Below are positions 20,690-29,883 of a stretch of 64,000 nt of DNA, in pieces. The stretch comes from Actinomadura graeca (GTDB taxonomy: Bacteria; Actinomycetota; Actinomycetes; Streptosporangiales; Streptosporangiaceae). The stretch lies in NCBI RefSeq assembly GCF_019175365.1, contig NZ_CP059572.1:3906001-3970000 (forward strand). Reading direction: 5' to 3'. Position 1 is the stretch's first letter. Every line of letters begins with the position of its first letter. Under the pieces are notes generated by a model. That model searched no databases and had not been told where the DNA came from. It worked only from the letters and a program-made list of their open reading frames with translations. The translations under genes and the position numbers were made by a program.

Positions 20690-22527
20690 CGGGTACCTCG
20701 TTCCAGCTCGGCCAGGGGAAGAGTGAGTGTCTGCGGCGCGGACGGGAGCAGGCCGAGCCCCACCCCGAGCCGCCGGGCGTCGATGTCGTCCAGGTCGTGC
20801 AGGCCCGCGGCGGCGAGGCCCTCCCAGGCCGGATGGTCGCGGGACGCCATGTCAACGGATCCGCCGGGGCCGCCGGGGCCGCCGCCGAGGACGGTGGTGC
20901 ACGCGACCCCCGCCCGGGCGATGGCGGTCAGTGCCACGGCCCAGCTCCGCTCGAACTGGCAGGGCAGGACGTCGCCGTCGCCCTGGACCGGCGGGTGCGG
21001 GGGCCGCCCGCCGACGGTCAGCAGCACCGTCCGGGGCGGGGGGAGGCCACCGGCGGCGGCGCGGGTGTGGGCGAGGCGGTCGGCGATCTCGTGCAGGACG
21101 TCCTCCACCGGCGCGGCCTCGGGGTACTCGATCGGGCTCGGGCCGAGCCGCGACAGCGCTCCGGCGGCGCTCGCGGGCGTCCCCAGCCAGCCGCCGAGGA
21201 CCGGCTTGCGCTTCTCCTTGCCGCGCCCGTAGGCGTGGTCGCGGTAACCGAGCACCGCCACGCGGATCAGGCCGGCGCCGGGGCCGCCCGCGGGATACGT
21301 GGCGTCCAGGACCGCCACCAGCTCGCGCAGCAGGTCCAGGCGGCGGCGGACGAGCTCGTCCACCCCGCCCAGCTCGACCGCGCAGATCAGGTCGACGGGC
21401 TCGGTGAGGATCTCCAGCCGCTCGGGCAGCCCGCCGAGCAGCTCCGGCAGCCGCTCGGTGACCGGGCGCAGCCCCTCCGGGCCGGTGATCCGCACCCGGC
21501 CCGGCCCGTCCAGCACCACCTCGACGTCGGCGGGGAGCGTGGCGGCGCCCGCCGCCAGCAGCGTCCATTGGTCCGCGCTCGCGGCGACGGCGGCCAGCAC
21601 GGTCGCGCCGGGGTCGCCGGGAGGCCGGGCCAGCGACACCGCGCGCCGCGTCCCGGCGGGCGTGCCCGCGGGGAACAGCGGGATCAGCCGGGGCCGGACG
21701 CGGCGGGTGCCCGGCTCCACCTCCGCCGCCAGCAGCCCCACGTCGTGCCGCGCGGGGAGCGCGTCGGCCAGCGGGCCGATCAGCTCACGGGCGCCCGTCC
21801 CCCCGGCGGGCACGACCGTGGCGTTCGGGTGCCGCTTGCGCAGGATCCGCGCCGCCCGGTCGGGGACGGGCCAGCCGAGCTCCCGGTGCACGAGGAGGAC
21901 CTCGTCGCCCGGCTCGTCCAGCCGCTGCGGGAGGGCGTCCCGCAGCGACCGCCAGAGCAGGTCGCGGTCCAGTCCGGCGAGCCCGCCCGCGAGCTGGAAC
22001 CGCCGCTCGCCGGGGTCGCGGGACAGGGCCGGCACCGCCGTCTCCCACGGGATCGTCTCCGCCGCGTCGTGCCCGCGCGGGATCGCCAGCCCGTCCAGCC
22101 CGACCCGGATCACGGTCAGGGCGTGGTCGGCGCCGACCTCGGCGATGACGAGCCCGTGGCCGGGCCGCATCCGCTCCAGCGCCTTGGTGAGCGCGACCTG
22201 GAGCGGCGCGTCCGACATCGGCGGCGCGTCCACCGCCCGCCGCGCCCGCGCCCATTCCTGCGGGTCCGGCGTCCCGCCGCGCACGTGGACGTGGCCGGTG
22301 AGCCCGGCGCGGACGACCGCCAGCAGATCACGCTCGCGGCGCGCGGCGGCCAGCCGCTCCTCGAAGTCGCGGAGCGCGTCCGGCGTAGGCGCGCCGAGCC
22401 GCCACTCGCCGTGCAGCGGCCACCGGCACTCCGCGCACCGGGCCTCCTCGTGCGCGATAGGACATCCGCATACCGGGCATCCGGGCCGTATCCTCCCCAC
22501 CTCGGGGGCCTCGTCAGCGGGCGGCAT
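20686..22527 (-). CDS. Zinc-ribbon protein of the GAP1/GTPase operon
   Basis: A 613-residue protein starting with a zinc ribbon (GCPVCGCPIAHEEARCAECR; Cys17, Cys20, Cys31, Cys34). The rest is mostly alpha/beta. Near the C-terminus LTEPVDLICAVELGGVDELV and TVLLTVGGRPPHP suggest a degenerate von Willebrand A-like fold without a clear metal-binding DxSxS motif, so the vWA suggestion is weak. The start overlaps the AAA+ gene end by 14 bp and the end overlaps the GTPase start by 4 bp. It is probably an adaptor or target-recognition subunit. I do not recognise a named family for the full length. Confidence 0.75.
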   Translation of the reverse strand: MPPADEAPEVGRIRPGCPVCGCPIAHEEARCAECRWPLHGEWRLGAPTPDALRDFEERLAAARRERDLLAVVRAGLTGHVHVRGGTPDPQEWARARRAVDAPPMSDAPLQVALTKALERMRPGHGLVIAEVGADHALTVIRVGLDGLAIPRGHDAAETIPWETAVPALSRDPGERRFQLAGGLAGLDRDLLWRSLRDALPQRLDEPGDEVLLVHRELGWPVPDRAARILRKRHPNATVVPAGGTGARELIGPLADALPARHDVGLLAAEVEPGTRRVRPRLIPLFPAGTPAGTRRAVSLARPPGDPGATVLAAVAASADQWTLLAAGAATLPADVEVVLDGPGRVRITGPEGLRPVTERLPELLGGLPERLEILTEPVDLICAVELGGVDELVRRRLDLLRELVAVLDATYPAGGPGAGLIRVAVLGYRDHAYGRGKEKRKPVLGGWLGTPASAAGALSRLGPSPIEYPEAAPVEDVLHEIADRLAHTRAAAGGLPPPRTVLLTVGGRPPHPPVQGDGDVLPCQFERSWAVALTAIARAGVACTTVLGGGPGGPGGSVDMASRDHPAWEGLAAAGLHDLDDIDARRLGVGLGLLPSAPQTLTLPLAELERGTR

Positions 22528-25114
22528 CGGGCACGTCCTGCGGGAGGAAGGTGTCGACGTCGGCGTCCGGCGCGTCGGCCGTGCGGGCGGCGAGCCGCAC
22601 CTCCATCTGCGGCAGCAGCTGTTCCCGGACGGTCCGCGCGTTGCCGAAGTCGCGCGGGTGCGCGCGGCGCTCGGCGGCCAGCCACGCGAGGGCGCGGGCG
22701 CGGGTCCCGTCCGGAAGCCGGTAGCCCTCGGCGGCGGCCATCGACTCCAGGATCCGCACCAGCTCCTCCGGCGCGTAGTCGGGGAACTCCACCTGCACCG
22801 TGAAACGCGACCGGAGCCCGGTGTTGGCGGCGAGGAACGCCCGCATCTCCTCCGGGTATCCGGCGGCGATGACGGTGAGGCGGCCGCGCAGGTTCTCCAT
22901 CTCCTGGGTCAGGGTGTCGAGCGCCTCGCGGCCGAAGTCGCGGCCGTCGTCGCCCCTGGCCAGCGCGTACGCCTCGTCGATGAACAGCACCCCGTCCAGC
23001 GCCTCCTGCACCTTCTCGCGGGTGCGCGGCGCCGTGTGCCCGATGTACTCGCCGACCAGGTCGGCGCGGCCCGTGTCCACGACGTGCCCCCTGGTCAGCA
23101 GCCCGAGGTCGCGGAAGATCCGCCCGATGATCCGCGCGACGGACGTCTTGCCGGTGCCGGGCGGGCCGAGGAACAGCAGGTGCGGCGCGACCACCTCGCC
23201 GCGGTTGCGCCGCTGCTTCAGCCTGACCTGCGCGACCAGGTCCCGGATCGCCTTCTTCACCGGGCCGAGGCCGATCATCTGGTCCAGCTCGCCGAGCAGG
23301 ACGGGCAGCTCCGGCACCGCCGGGCGCAGGTGCGCGCGCAGCCGCGCGGGCACGTCCTCGGGCTCCAGCGGGCGGCCGACGTCCGCGCGCGTCCGCACCA
23401 CCCAGCGGCGTTTGACGTCGTCGGCGAGGTCGCGCATCGCCCCGGCGTTGCCGAACCCGGGGCCGCGCGTGCGGTGCACGCCCTCGACGGCGCGCCGCAG
23501 GTCGGCCTCCAGCCCCGGCGTCCACGTCAGCCCCTGCTCGCGGAGCCGCCCGAGCGCGATGGCCGCCAGCGTCCCCGCGTCGTAGTCGGGGAACGCGATG
23601 ACGTTGGCCTCCGGGAAGCGGCGGCGGAGCCCCGGGTTGGCGTCCAGGAAGTCCTTCATCCGGTCGGGGTATCCGGCGGCGATCACAACGAGGCGGTCCC
23701 GGTCGTTCTCCATCCGGGTCAGCAGCGCGCCGATCGCTTCGCCGCCGAAGCCGTCGGCCTGGTCGGCGAGCATGTACGCCTCGTCGATGAACAGCACCCC
23801 GTCCAGCGCGCCGTCGATCACCGCCTGCGTCTTCTGCGCGGTCTCCCCCACGTACCGGCCGACGAGCGTCGAGGCGGTCGCCTCCACGAGGTGGCCGCGC
23901 CGCAGCACCCCGAGCTCCCGGTACATCTCGCCGACGAGCCGCGCCACGGTCGTCTTGCCCGTCCCCGGGTTGCCGGTGAAGACCAGGTGGTGCGCGGCGG
24001 GCTCGGCGGTGCCGCGGCCCTCGGCGCGCATCCGGTTCTCCGCCTCGATCAGCAGCCGCATTCCGGCGAGGTGCTCCTTCACCGCGTCGAGCCCGGCCAG
24101 GCCGTCGAGGCGCTGCCACACGTCCTGCCGCCCGGACGCGGCGGAGGTCACCCAGCCGCGCTCCCGCAGAACCGCCCCGTCCAGGGGCGTGCCCGCCGCG
24201 GCGAGGGAGCGGAGCCGCTGCTCCCACGTCCGCGCGGGCTCGGCCGTCGCCGCCATCGCCCGGACGGTCCGCGCCAGCTCCGCCCAGGCGCCGATCAGCA
24301 GCCGCGGGCGGCCGGTCAGCCGCAGGACGTGGACGAGCCGCGCCAGCTCCGCCTCGCCGGGTTCCCCGACCCGGCCCGGCCCGCCGCGGCGGGCGCCGAG
24401 CTGACGCGCCCACTCCTCCAGGGCCGGGAACCCGCGCAGGTCCCGGACGAAGTCGCGTACCTCGGCCAGCGACGCCTTCCGCGAGACGAGAACGCACTTG
24501 TTGCGGGCACTGCCCCGGTAGGCGACCCACTCGGCGAACACCGTCGCGAGCGCCCGCCCGGCGACGGTGTGGCTCAGGACCTCTTCCGCGTGCAGGACGA
24601 CGACCGCCGCGCGCATCCCGTCCTGCCGCATGAGGTGGTCGAGCGTCATCACCGCATGCGCGTCCGACATGCCGGACATCGGGCGTCCGGGCACCGGCGG
24701 GGCGGACGCCGGCGCACCTCCCGGCTCCCGGTCGAGGACGGCCGTGGACGCCGGGGTCACCACCCGGTCGCCGAGCGGCCCGCTGAACCCCGGCCGCATC
24801 CGCCGCGCGGGCCGGGCCCGAGCGTCCGCGTCCCCCGCCGTGCCCTTCGCCGTGTCCCTCGCCGTGTCCGGGCGGGCGAGGCGTCGCGACTCCTCGTCCC
24901 GGAAGTACACCTTGCGGTGGAGTGAGTAGAAGACGACGCATTCGTACCCGGCGGCGTGCAGCGCCTCCCAGAGCGCGGTCTCGATCCCGTACGTGCGGTA
25001 GGCGCCGTCCACGAACGCGTCGTCGGCGCCCGGCCCGTGGACGATCATCACCGGGTCGCCGTCGGCGGCGGTCCGGTGCAGCGTGGCGAGCCGCTCGGCG
25101 TCCCCTGCCCTCAC
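22514..25114 (-). CDS. Tandem AAA+ ATPase (CbbX/SpoVK type) with unique N-terminal domain
   Basis: An 866-residue protein with two AAA+ modules of the CbxX/CfqX/SpoVK type. Module 1: Walker A GNPGTGKTTVARL near residue 380, LVGRYVGETAQKT pore region and Walker B LFIDEAYML. Module 2: GPPGTGKTSVARI near residue 653, LVGEYIGHTAPRT and LFIDEAYAL. The first 330 residues form a different domain with VMIVHGPGADDAFVDGAYR and CVVFYSLHRKVYF, preceded by no signal peptide. ATG 25114 overlaps the coiled-coil gene (ATGA). Related single-module proteins remodel protein complexes; tandem forms occur in ESX and conflict loci. Here it is likely the remodelling motor of the eight-gene system. Confidence 0.9.
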   Translation of the reverse strand: MRAGDAERLATLHRTAADGDPVMIVHGPGADDAFVDGAYRTYGIETALWEALHAAGYECVVFYSLHRKVYFRDEESRRLARPDTARDTAKGTAGDADARARPARRMRPGFSGPLGDRVVTPASTAVLDREPGGAPASAPPVPGRPMSGMSDAHAVMTLDHLMRQDGMRAAVVVLHAEEVLSHTVAGRALATVFAEWVAYRGSARNKCVLVSRKASLAEVRDFVRDLRGFPALEEWARQLGARRGGPGRVGEPGEAELARLVHVLRLTGRPRLLIGAWAELARTVRAMAATAEPARTWEQRLRSLAAAGTPLDGAVLRERGWVTSAASGRQDVWQRLDGLAGLDAVKEHLAGMRLLIEAENRMRAEGRGTAEPAAHHLVFTGNPGTGKTTVARLVGEMYRELGVLRRGHLVEATASTLVGRYVGETAQKTQAVIDGALDGVLFIDEAYMLADQADGFGGEAIGALLTRMENDRDRLVVIAAGYPDRMKDFLDANPGLRRRFPEANVIAFPDYDAGTLAAIALGRLREQGLTWTPGLEADLRRAVEGVHRTRGPGFGNAGAMRDLADDVKRRWVVRTRADVGRPLEPEDVPARLRAHLRPAVPELPVLLGELDQMIGLGPVKKAIRDLVAQVRLKQRRNRGEVVAPHLLFLGPPGTGKTSVARIIGRIFRDLGLLTRGHVVDTGRADLVGEYIGHTAPRTREKVQEALDGVLFIDEAYALARGDDGRDFGREALDTLTQEMENLRGRLTVIAAGYPEEMRAFLAANTGLRSRFTVQVEFPDYAPEELVRILESMAAAEGYRLPDGTRARALAWLAAERRAHPRDFGNARTVREQLLPQMEVRLAARTADAPDADVDTFLPQDVPDAAR

Positions 25115-26541
25115 CGTCGGACGTCCGGCCGGGACCGGCCGCCCTCGGACCGGCCGCCCTCAGACCGGCCGCCTTCAGACCGGCCGCCTTCAGACCGGAC
25201 GGCCTCGGTGCGCAGCGCCGCGAAGTCGGTGAGGGCCGGGTCCGGGCGCGGGGCCTCTTCCGTAGGCTCCCCGACCGGCAGGCCACGCTCCCGGAGGCTC
25301 GTGGCTATCTCCCGCGCGCGCTCTGCCAGCTCTTCCTCCGAGGCCGTGTCGCGGTCGTAGGACAGGATGCGGACGGCCAGCGTCCCGGGCCCGTCGTCCT
25401 CGTCGCCATCCTCGTGCGCGACCTCGATGACGATCTCGTTGTCGTTGAGGTGGCGGAGCTTGCTGTAGAACGCGGCGCGCTGGTCGTCGCCGGCGTAGGC
25501 GTTCTCCGTCCAGGCGAATCCGGTGGCGTGCTCGACCGCGTCCACGACCTGCTCGGCGACGTTGACGCGGGCCTGCGAGGCGAGGAGCGCCGCGGTCGCG
25601 CGGGCCACGGTCTCCTCCAGGCGGCGCTCCAGCTCCGGCGCGTCCCGCCGGACGATCTCGCGCAGCTCCCCCGTGCCGAGCGGGCTGCCGTCACCGACCT
25701 CGCCGGTGCGTTCCTCCAGGTCGGCGCGCAGCGCGGCCAGCCCGCCGCCCGACCAGTGGTCCACGTCGAAGGACAGGCCGTCGATCGGCTCGCCCCGCTC
25801 GTCCGGCGCGGGAAGCCGCGCGGAGAACCGGATCCGCTCGGCGACGACGGTCAGCGCGTCCAGCGCCGCGAGCCGGGCCGCCTGCCACTCCTGGTCGAGC
25901 AGGACGAGATCGGCGCGCAGCTCGGCGAGGTCGAGGAAGGTCTCCTGGAGCAGGCTCAGCGACTCGGCGGCGAGCCCCGCCGCGAGGTTGGACTCGGCGG
26001 TCGCGATGCGGCGCTCCAGCCGGTCGAGCCGCCCCGGGGCGAACCGCTCGTGCGGCAGCCCGGCGCGGATCGCGTCGCGCATCAGCCGCGCGTCGGCCAG
26101 GGTGCGCCCGGCCGCGGACGCCGCGCGCTCACGGTCGCCCCGCAGGCCGTCCAGCTCACGGCCGAGCTCCTGGATCTCGGCGCGCCGGTCGGCCCGCTCG
26201 CGCTCGATCGCGGCGCGGATCCGCTCGTCCTGCTCGCCGCGGACCTGCTCCACGGCCGAGCCGATCTGGCCGCGCAGCCGGTCGGCCTGCTCCCGCAGCC
26301 GCTTCGCGGTGCGCAGCTCCGAGCGTTTCGCCTCGTCGCTCAGCCCGGTGAGGACCTGCTCGACGCGCCGCTGCCGCCCCTCCATCCCGCCGAACACCCG
26401 GTCCAGCTCCTCGCGCTGCTGCCGCCGGACGGCCTCGACCAGCCGGGGCACGTCCCGCTGGACGGTGCGGAGCCGGGCCGCCGCGGCCTGCGCCTCCCGC
26501 CACGCCGTGGAGTCCACCGTGATCCGTTTCGCTCCGCTCAC
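25111..26541 (-). CDS. Coiled-coil protein with C-terminal RSEGG repeats
   Basis: A 476-residue mostly helical protein. Residues 1-230 are long coiled coil (for example AVRRQQREELDRVFGGMEGR and RAAIERERADRRAEIQELGR); a mixed alpha/beta C-terminal half includes GFAWTENAYAGDDQRAAFYS and NDNEIVIEVAHEDGDEDDG. It ends with four copies of RSEGG and a basic tail. GTG 26541 overlaps the radical SAM stop (GTGA), and the end overlaps the AAA+ start. No enzyme motif is recognised. The order radical SAM, coiled coil, tandem AAA+ suggests this protein might be the substrate or scaffold for the other two, which is inference. Confidence 0.8.
   Translation of the reverse strand: MSGAKRITVDSTAWREAQAAAARLRTVQRDVPRLVEAVRRQQREELDRVFGGMEGRQRRVEQVLTGLSDEAKRSELRTAKRLREQADRLRGQIGSAVEQVRGEQDERIRAAIERERADRRAEIQELGRELDGLRGDRERAASAAGRTLADARLMRDAIRAGLPHERFAPGRLDRLERRIATAESNLAAGLAAESLSLLQETFLDLAELRADLVLLDQEWQAARLAALDALTVVAERIRFSARLPAPDERGEPIDGLSFDVDHWSGGGLAALRADLEERTGEVGDGSPLGTGELREIVRRDAPELERRLEETVARATAALLASQARVNVAEQVVDAVEHATGFAWTENAYAGDDQRAAFYSKLRHLNDNEIVIEVAHEDGDEDDGPGTLAVRILSYDRDTASEEELAERAREIATSLRERGLPVGEPTEEAPRPDPALTDFAALRTEAVRSEGGRSEGGRSEGGRSEGGRSRPDVRR
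25138..25197 (-). repeat. Four 15-bp tandem repeats encoding RSEGG
   Basis: Four in-frame 15-bp units (gaccggccgcc with ctc or ttc variants on the plus strand) encoding RSEGG four times, just before the C-terminal RSRPDVRR of the coiled-coil protein and just upstream of the AAA+ start codon. Confidence 0.85.
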
Positions 26542-27203
26542 CGCGCGCTCCCCTCTCCGGCGCCCCCCGCCAAGGCGCCCGGCACGGTCATCGCGTCCCG
26601 CCCGTCGCCGCGCGCCACCGGCGGGTAGGCCGCGGCGAGCGCCCGGGACGGGACGCCCACGTACAGGGCCGCACCGGCGCGGACCCGGATCTCGATCTTC
26701 CGCGGGCCCGTGGCGAGCACCTCCGCGGCGTCCCGGAGCCGGCCGGTCAGGTGGTGGACGCGCTGGTTGGAGCTGCCGCGCAGGCCCCGGTCGTCGTCGC
26801 GTGCGGCGACGTACAGGCCGTCGATCAGCACGTCCGCCTCGGCGAGCAGCGCGGCCACCCCGTCGCCCGGCGGGCGCGACCGCAGCCGTTCGAGGCGGTA
26901 CCCGGTGAAGCAGATCAGCGTGAGGCCGGAACGGTCCCGGCGGGCGAGCCGCGCCACCTCGGCGAGCCCGGCGGCCTGCTCCATCGGCTCGCCGCCGGAG
27001 AACGTCAGGCCGGTGACGCGGGGGTCGGCGAGCAGCTCGGCGGCCAGGTCGGCGGGCGCGACCGCGCGTGCGGGACGGTCCGGGATCCACTCGGGCGCGA
27101 GGCATCCGGGGCAGCGGAACGGGCAGCCCTGAACCCACACGGCCGACCGCATGCCGGGTCCGAGGGCGCGGGTACCCACGCATGTTTCAGCCACGTTGAG
27201 CAT
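26538..27203 (-). CDS. Radical SAM 4Fe-4S protein (NrdG/activase-like), first gene of the GAP1/GTPase operon
   Basis: A 221-residue radical SAM protein. The cluster motif CPFRCPGC (Cys27, Cys31, Cys34, CX3CX2C) sits in VQGCPFRCPGCLAPEW, followed by GLTFSGGEPMEQ (the GGEP SAM-binding motif). The length and layout match glycyl-radical-enzyme activases such as anaerobic NrdG, but no glycyl-radical enzyme gene lies nearby. It opens an eight-gene operon whose junctions all overlap. In actinomycete operons of this type the radical SAM protein could modify a protein or nucleotide; the substrate is unknown. ATG 27203 has no clear ribosome-binding site, so translation may be leaderless. Confidence 0.85.
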   Translation of the reverse strand: MLNVAETCVGTRALGPGMRSAVWVQGCPFRCPGCLAPEWIPDRPARAVAPADLAAELLADPRVTGLTFSGGEPMEQAAGLAEVARLARRDRSGLTLICFTGYRLERLRSRPPGDGVAALLAEADVLIDGLYVAARDDDRGLRGSSNQRVHHLTGRLRDAAEVLATGPRKIEIRVRAGAALYVGVPSRALAAAYPPVARGDGRDAMTVPGALAGGAGEGSAR

Positions 27204-27521
27204 TCGACCGTTCGGGGGGGATAGGCGACCTGATCACACCTGCCAGTGGGCCGGATTGTACGGGAGCGTCCGGCTCCGTCTGATGGCAGGTGACACAAAC
27301 TCTTGGCCGGAACTCAGGTATTTTCAGCCCTCATGACCGGATCTGGTCAGGTACGGGGGGAGTGCGGCTACTGTGACTCAGGGACGTCCGTCTTCGCACG
27401 CTATCCTGCCCTCTTCGGCCCCCGCCGCCCGTCATCACGAGTTTCCTCATCACCACGTTCGCCCCGGAATGAACAGGAATGGCCACCCGACATGGTCCCT
27501 GCCCATGAGGATCCTCCGCGC
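27204..27521. other. Divergent intergenic region, probable promoters of the GAP1 operon and DUF4407 genes
   Basis: About 320 bp between the first gene of the minus-strand operon and the plus-strand genes. A C-run (seven C on the minus strand, near 27218) lies just upstream of the radical SAM start. No terminator, repeat or convincing operator is visible. Confidence 0.4.
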
Positions 27522-27911
27522 ATGACACCGCGCACGCCGGCGAGCCGGCCGCGGGTCACCTCCCTCACCCCGCCCGGGGCGGCGCTCGACGAGGACGCGC
27601 TCGCCCGCCACGAGCCCTTGCTCCTCGCACTGCGGGCGCGCATCGGACGCTTCGCGACCAGCCCTCTGGCCCGGCGCCGGACGGCTCCCCCGCGCCTGGC
27701 CACGCCCCCCACCGCGCCCCGGCTCCACTGGCGCGCCCGGCCCGTGCCCTTCACGCGCTCCCAGGCGCTCGGCGCGCCGCCATTCCGCGCCCCGGATCCC
27801 GCGACATTCCGCGCCCCGCGCCCGATGTCATTCCGCACGCCGGAGACGGCCCCATTCCCGGCGCCGGACGCGGCGCGGTCCTCCGCCTCCCGCCGAAAGC
27901 AGCGTCCATGA
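27522..27911 (+). CDS. Possible Arg/Pro-rich protein preceding the DUF4407 gene
   Basis: An open frame of 129 residues that ends by overlapping the DUF4407 start (ATGA, 27908-27911). It begins MTPRTPASRPRVTSLTPP, has a helical ALARHEPLLLALRARIGRFA, and ends with imperfect repeats PFRAPDPAT, FRAPRPMS, FRTPETAP. Coding bias is plausible and the ATGA coupling supports expression, but composition is low-complexity and no family is recognised. ATG 27492 is another possible start. Confidence 0.4.
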   Translation: MTPRTPASRPRVTSLTPPGAALDEDALARHEPLLLALRARIGRFATSPLARRRTAPPRLATPPTAPRLHWRARPVPFTRSQALGAPPFRAPDPATFRAPRPMSFRTPETAPFPAPDAARSSASRRKQRP

Positions 27912-29455
27912 CGAGCATCGACAGGCGAATTGTCGGATTTCATCCGCTGATCTGGCTCTCCGGCGCGCGACCGGAAATCCTCGCGCAATGCCCGACCGAG
28001 CGGGGGAAATACCAGGGCATCGGCGCCGCCGTGCTGATCACCGCCGTGATGGCGGGCGTCTCCATGGCGTTCGCGCTGTCCATGGCGGTCAAGGCGCCGC
28101 TGGTGTTCGCGCTGGTCTTCGCGCTGCTCTGGGGCCTCGGCATCATGATGCTGGACCGCTGGCTCGTCACCACCGTCCAGCGCCAGGAGCGCAAGCGGCA
28201 CGCCTTCTACCTCGCCGCGCCCCGGCTGGTGTTCGCGCTGCTGATCGGCATCGTGATCTCCACCCCGCTCGTCCTGCAGATCTTCAAGCCCGAGATCGAC
28301 GTGCAGCTGGAGACGATGAAGGCCGAGGCCGCCGACTCCAGCGCGCGGCAGGCGCAGTCCGGCGACCTCGGGGTGCGGATCACGCGGCTGGACGCCGAGG
28401 CCAGGCGGCTCGAAGGGATCATCAGCAGCAACGGCGACACCGGCGCCGACCTGAACGCCGACCCCACCATCGCCGGGCTCCGCAAGCAGGAGGGCGCGGC
28501 GCTCAAGCGCGTCACCGACGCCCGCGAGCAGCTCGTCTGCGAGCTGGGCGGGCGGCGCGGCGAGTGCAAGGCCGGTGACGGCCCCCTCGCCGCCCAGCGC
28601 AAACGGCAGCTCGACGACGCCGAGGCCGAGCTGAAGCGCATCCGCGACCAGATCACGGCACGCCAGACCGTCCTCCAGCGCGAGGGCGCCACCTCCAGGC
28701 AGCGCAACGTCGAGACCGCCCGCCAGCGCCTCCCGCAGGTCCGCAAGGACCTCGCCGCCGCCCAGGGCCAGCGCGCGCGCCTGGACGAGGGTTTCGCCTC
28801 CAGCAACGCCGACTCCGACGGCCTGCTCCTGAGGCTGAAGGCGATGAACGAGCTCACCGACCAGCAGGGCACCCTCTTCTGGGCGCACGTCCTGCTGCTC
28901 CTGCTGTTCACGTCGATCGAGTGCCTGCCGATCTTCGTGAAGCTGCTGCTCACCCTCGTCCCCAAGAAGAGCCTCTACGAGGAGATCCTGGAGATCGAGG
29001 AGCACCGGCAGCGGCGTGTCGCGGAGGAGCGCGCCCGCCGGGAGCAGAACGCGCAGATCCTCGACGCCGAGGACATCATCACCCAGGCCCGCCTGCTCCG
29101 CGAGGCCCGCGACGCCGCCATCCCCCGCCTGGTCGAGCAGACCGTCCGCGCCGAGGAGGAGATCGCGCGGGCCGTCCTGCACGAGTGGCGCAACCGCGAG
29201 CTGCGCAACGTCCCGGCGAACATCGACGCCTACCTGCACGCCGACCAGTTCCCCCGCGTCGACCCGCACGCGCCGCCGCACGCCGCGGCGCCGTCCGGCG
29301 TCAACGGGTCCGGCGCCGGTCAGGGCACGCCCGCCCCGCCGCCCCGTCCCGGCACCGCCCGTGGACCGCTCCCGCCGTCGGCCCCGCCCCCGTCCAACGG
29401 CAACGCGGCACCGCCGCCGGGAGCCTGGCAGGCGGCCCCGGGTTCCTTCTCCTGA
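27908..29455 (+). CDS. DUF4407 domain-containing membrane protein
   Basis: A 515-residue integral membrane protein. The start RRIVGFHPLIWLSGARPEIL and the helices AAVLITAVMAGVSMAFAL, APLVFALVFALLWGLGIMML and LVFALLIGIVISTPLVLQI are typical of DUF4407. A long periplasmic/extracytoplasmic coiled-coil region (about residues 145-310) follows, then a fourth membrane helix (FWAHVLLLLLFTSIECLPIF) and a cytoplasmic helical tail with a Pro-rich C-terminus. The family's function is unknown; the layout resembles stress or division-associated membrane sensors. ATG 27908 overlaps the preceding small gene. Confidence 0.85.
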   Translation: MTSIDRRIVGFHPLIWLSGARPEILAQCPTERGKYQGIGAAVLITAVMAGVSMAFALSMAVKAPLVFALVFALLWGLGIMMLDRWLVTTVQRQERKRHAFYLAAPRLVFALLIGIVISTPLVLQIFKPEIDVQLETMKAEAADSSARQAQSGDLGVRITRLDAEARRLEGIISSNGDTGADLNADPTIAGLRKQEGAALKRVTDAREQLVCELGGRRGECKAGDGPLAAQRKRQLDDAEAELKRIRDQITARQTVLQREGATSRQRNVETARQRLPQVRKDLAAAQGQRARLDEGFASSNADSDGLLLRLKAMNELTDQQGTLFWAHVLLLLLFTSIECLPIFVKLLLTLVPKKSLYEEILEIEEHRQRRVAEERARREQNAQILDAEDIITQARLLREARDAAIPRLVEQTVRAEEEIARAVLHEWRNRELRNVPANIDAYLHADQFPRVDPHAPPHAAAPSGVNGSGAGQGTPAPPPRPGTARGPLPPSAPPPSNGNAAPPPGAWQAAPGSFS

Positions 29456-29565
29456 CGCGCGGCGTCGAGGTCAGGGACCGGTGACGTCCCGCCCGGGGTC
29501 GGGTCAGGGACGAATCAGGGCGAATCCCGATGTCCGGGTTCGCCGTGGCGGGGCATGATCGAGGC

Positions 29566-29883
29566 ATGGACATGGAGAAGAACACCACCACCACGGACAA
29601 ACAGCTGCGCCGCACCCACGAGGGACGCATGCTCGCCGGCGTCTGCTCGGGCGCGGCGCGCTTCCTCGGCGTGGACGCCAACATCGTCCGGCTGGGCCTC
29701 GCCGTCTTCACCGTCTTCGGCGGCGCGGGCATCGCCCTCTACGCGATCGGCTGGCTGCTCATCCCCGAGGAGGACGCGCCCACCTCGATCGCCGAGGACC
29801 TGTTCAAGAAGGCCGGGGACTCCCCGAAGGTCCAGGAGGCCGTCCGGAAGACCAAGGACGCGGTGAACAAGAACCGCGTCTGA
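29566..29883 (+). CDS. PspC domain-containing membrane protein
   Basis: A 105-residue protein with a PspC domain: LRRTHEGRMLAGVCSGAARF followed by LGVDANIVRLGLAVFTVFGG and the hydrophobic GIALYAIGWLLIPEE. PspC proteins sit in the cytoplasmic membrane and take part in envelope-stress response. The C-terminal 35 residues are charged and cytoplasmic. ATG 29566 follows GATCGAGG; ATG 29572 is also possible. Its stop is adjacent to the end of the convergent MFS gene. Confidence 0.88.
   Translation: MDMEKNTTTTDKQLRRTHEGRMLAGVCSGAARFLGVDANIVRLGLAVFTVFGGAGIALYAIGWLLIPEEDAPTSIAEDLFKKAGDSPKVQEAVRKTKDAVNKNRV

Noticed and set aside
20686..22527. Clear von Willebrand factor A domain in the zinc-ribbon protein
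   Set aside because: No DxSxS metal site is visible; at most a degenerate fold, so not used in the call.
25138..25197. 15-bp repeats as CRISPR or operator array
   Set aside because: Contiguous and in frame, encoding RSEGG in the coiled-coil protein.
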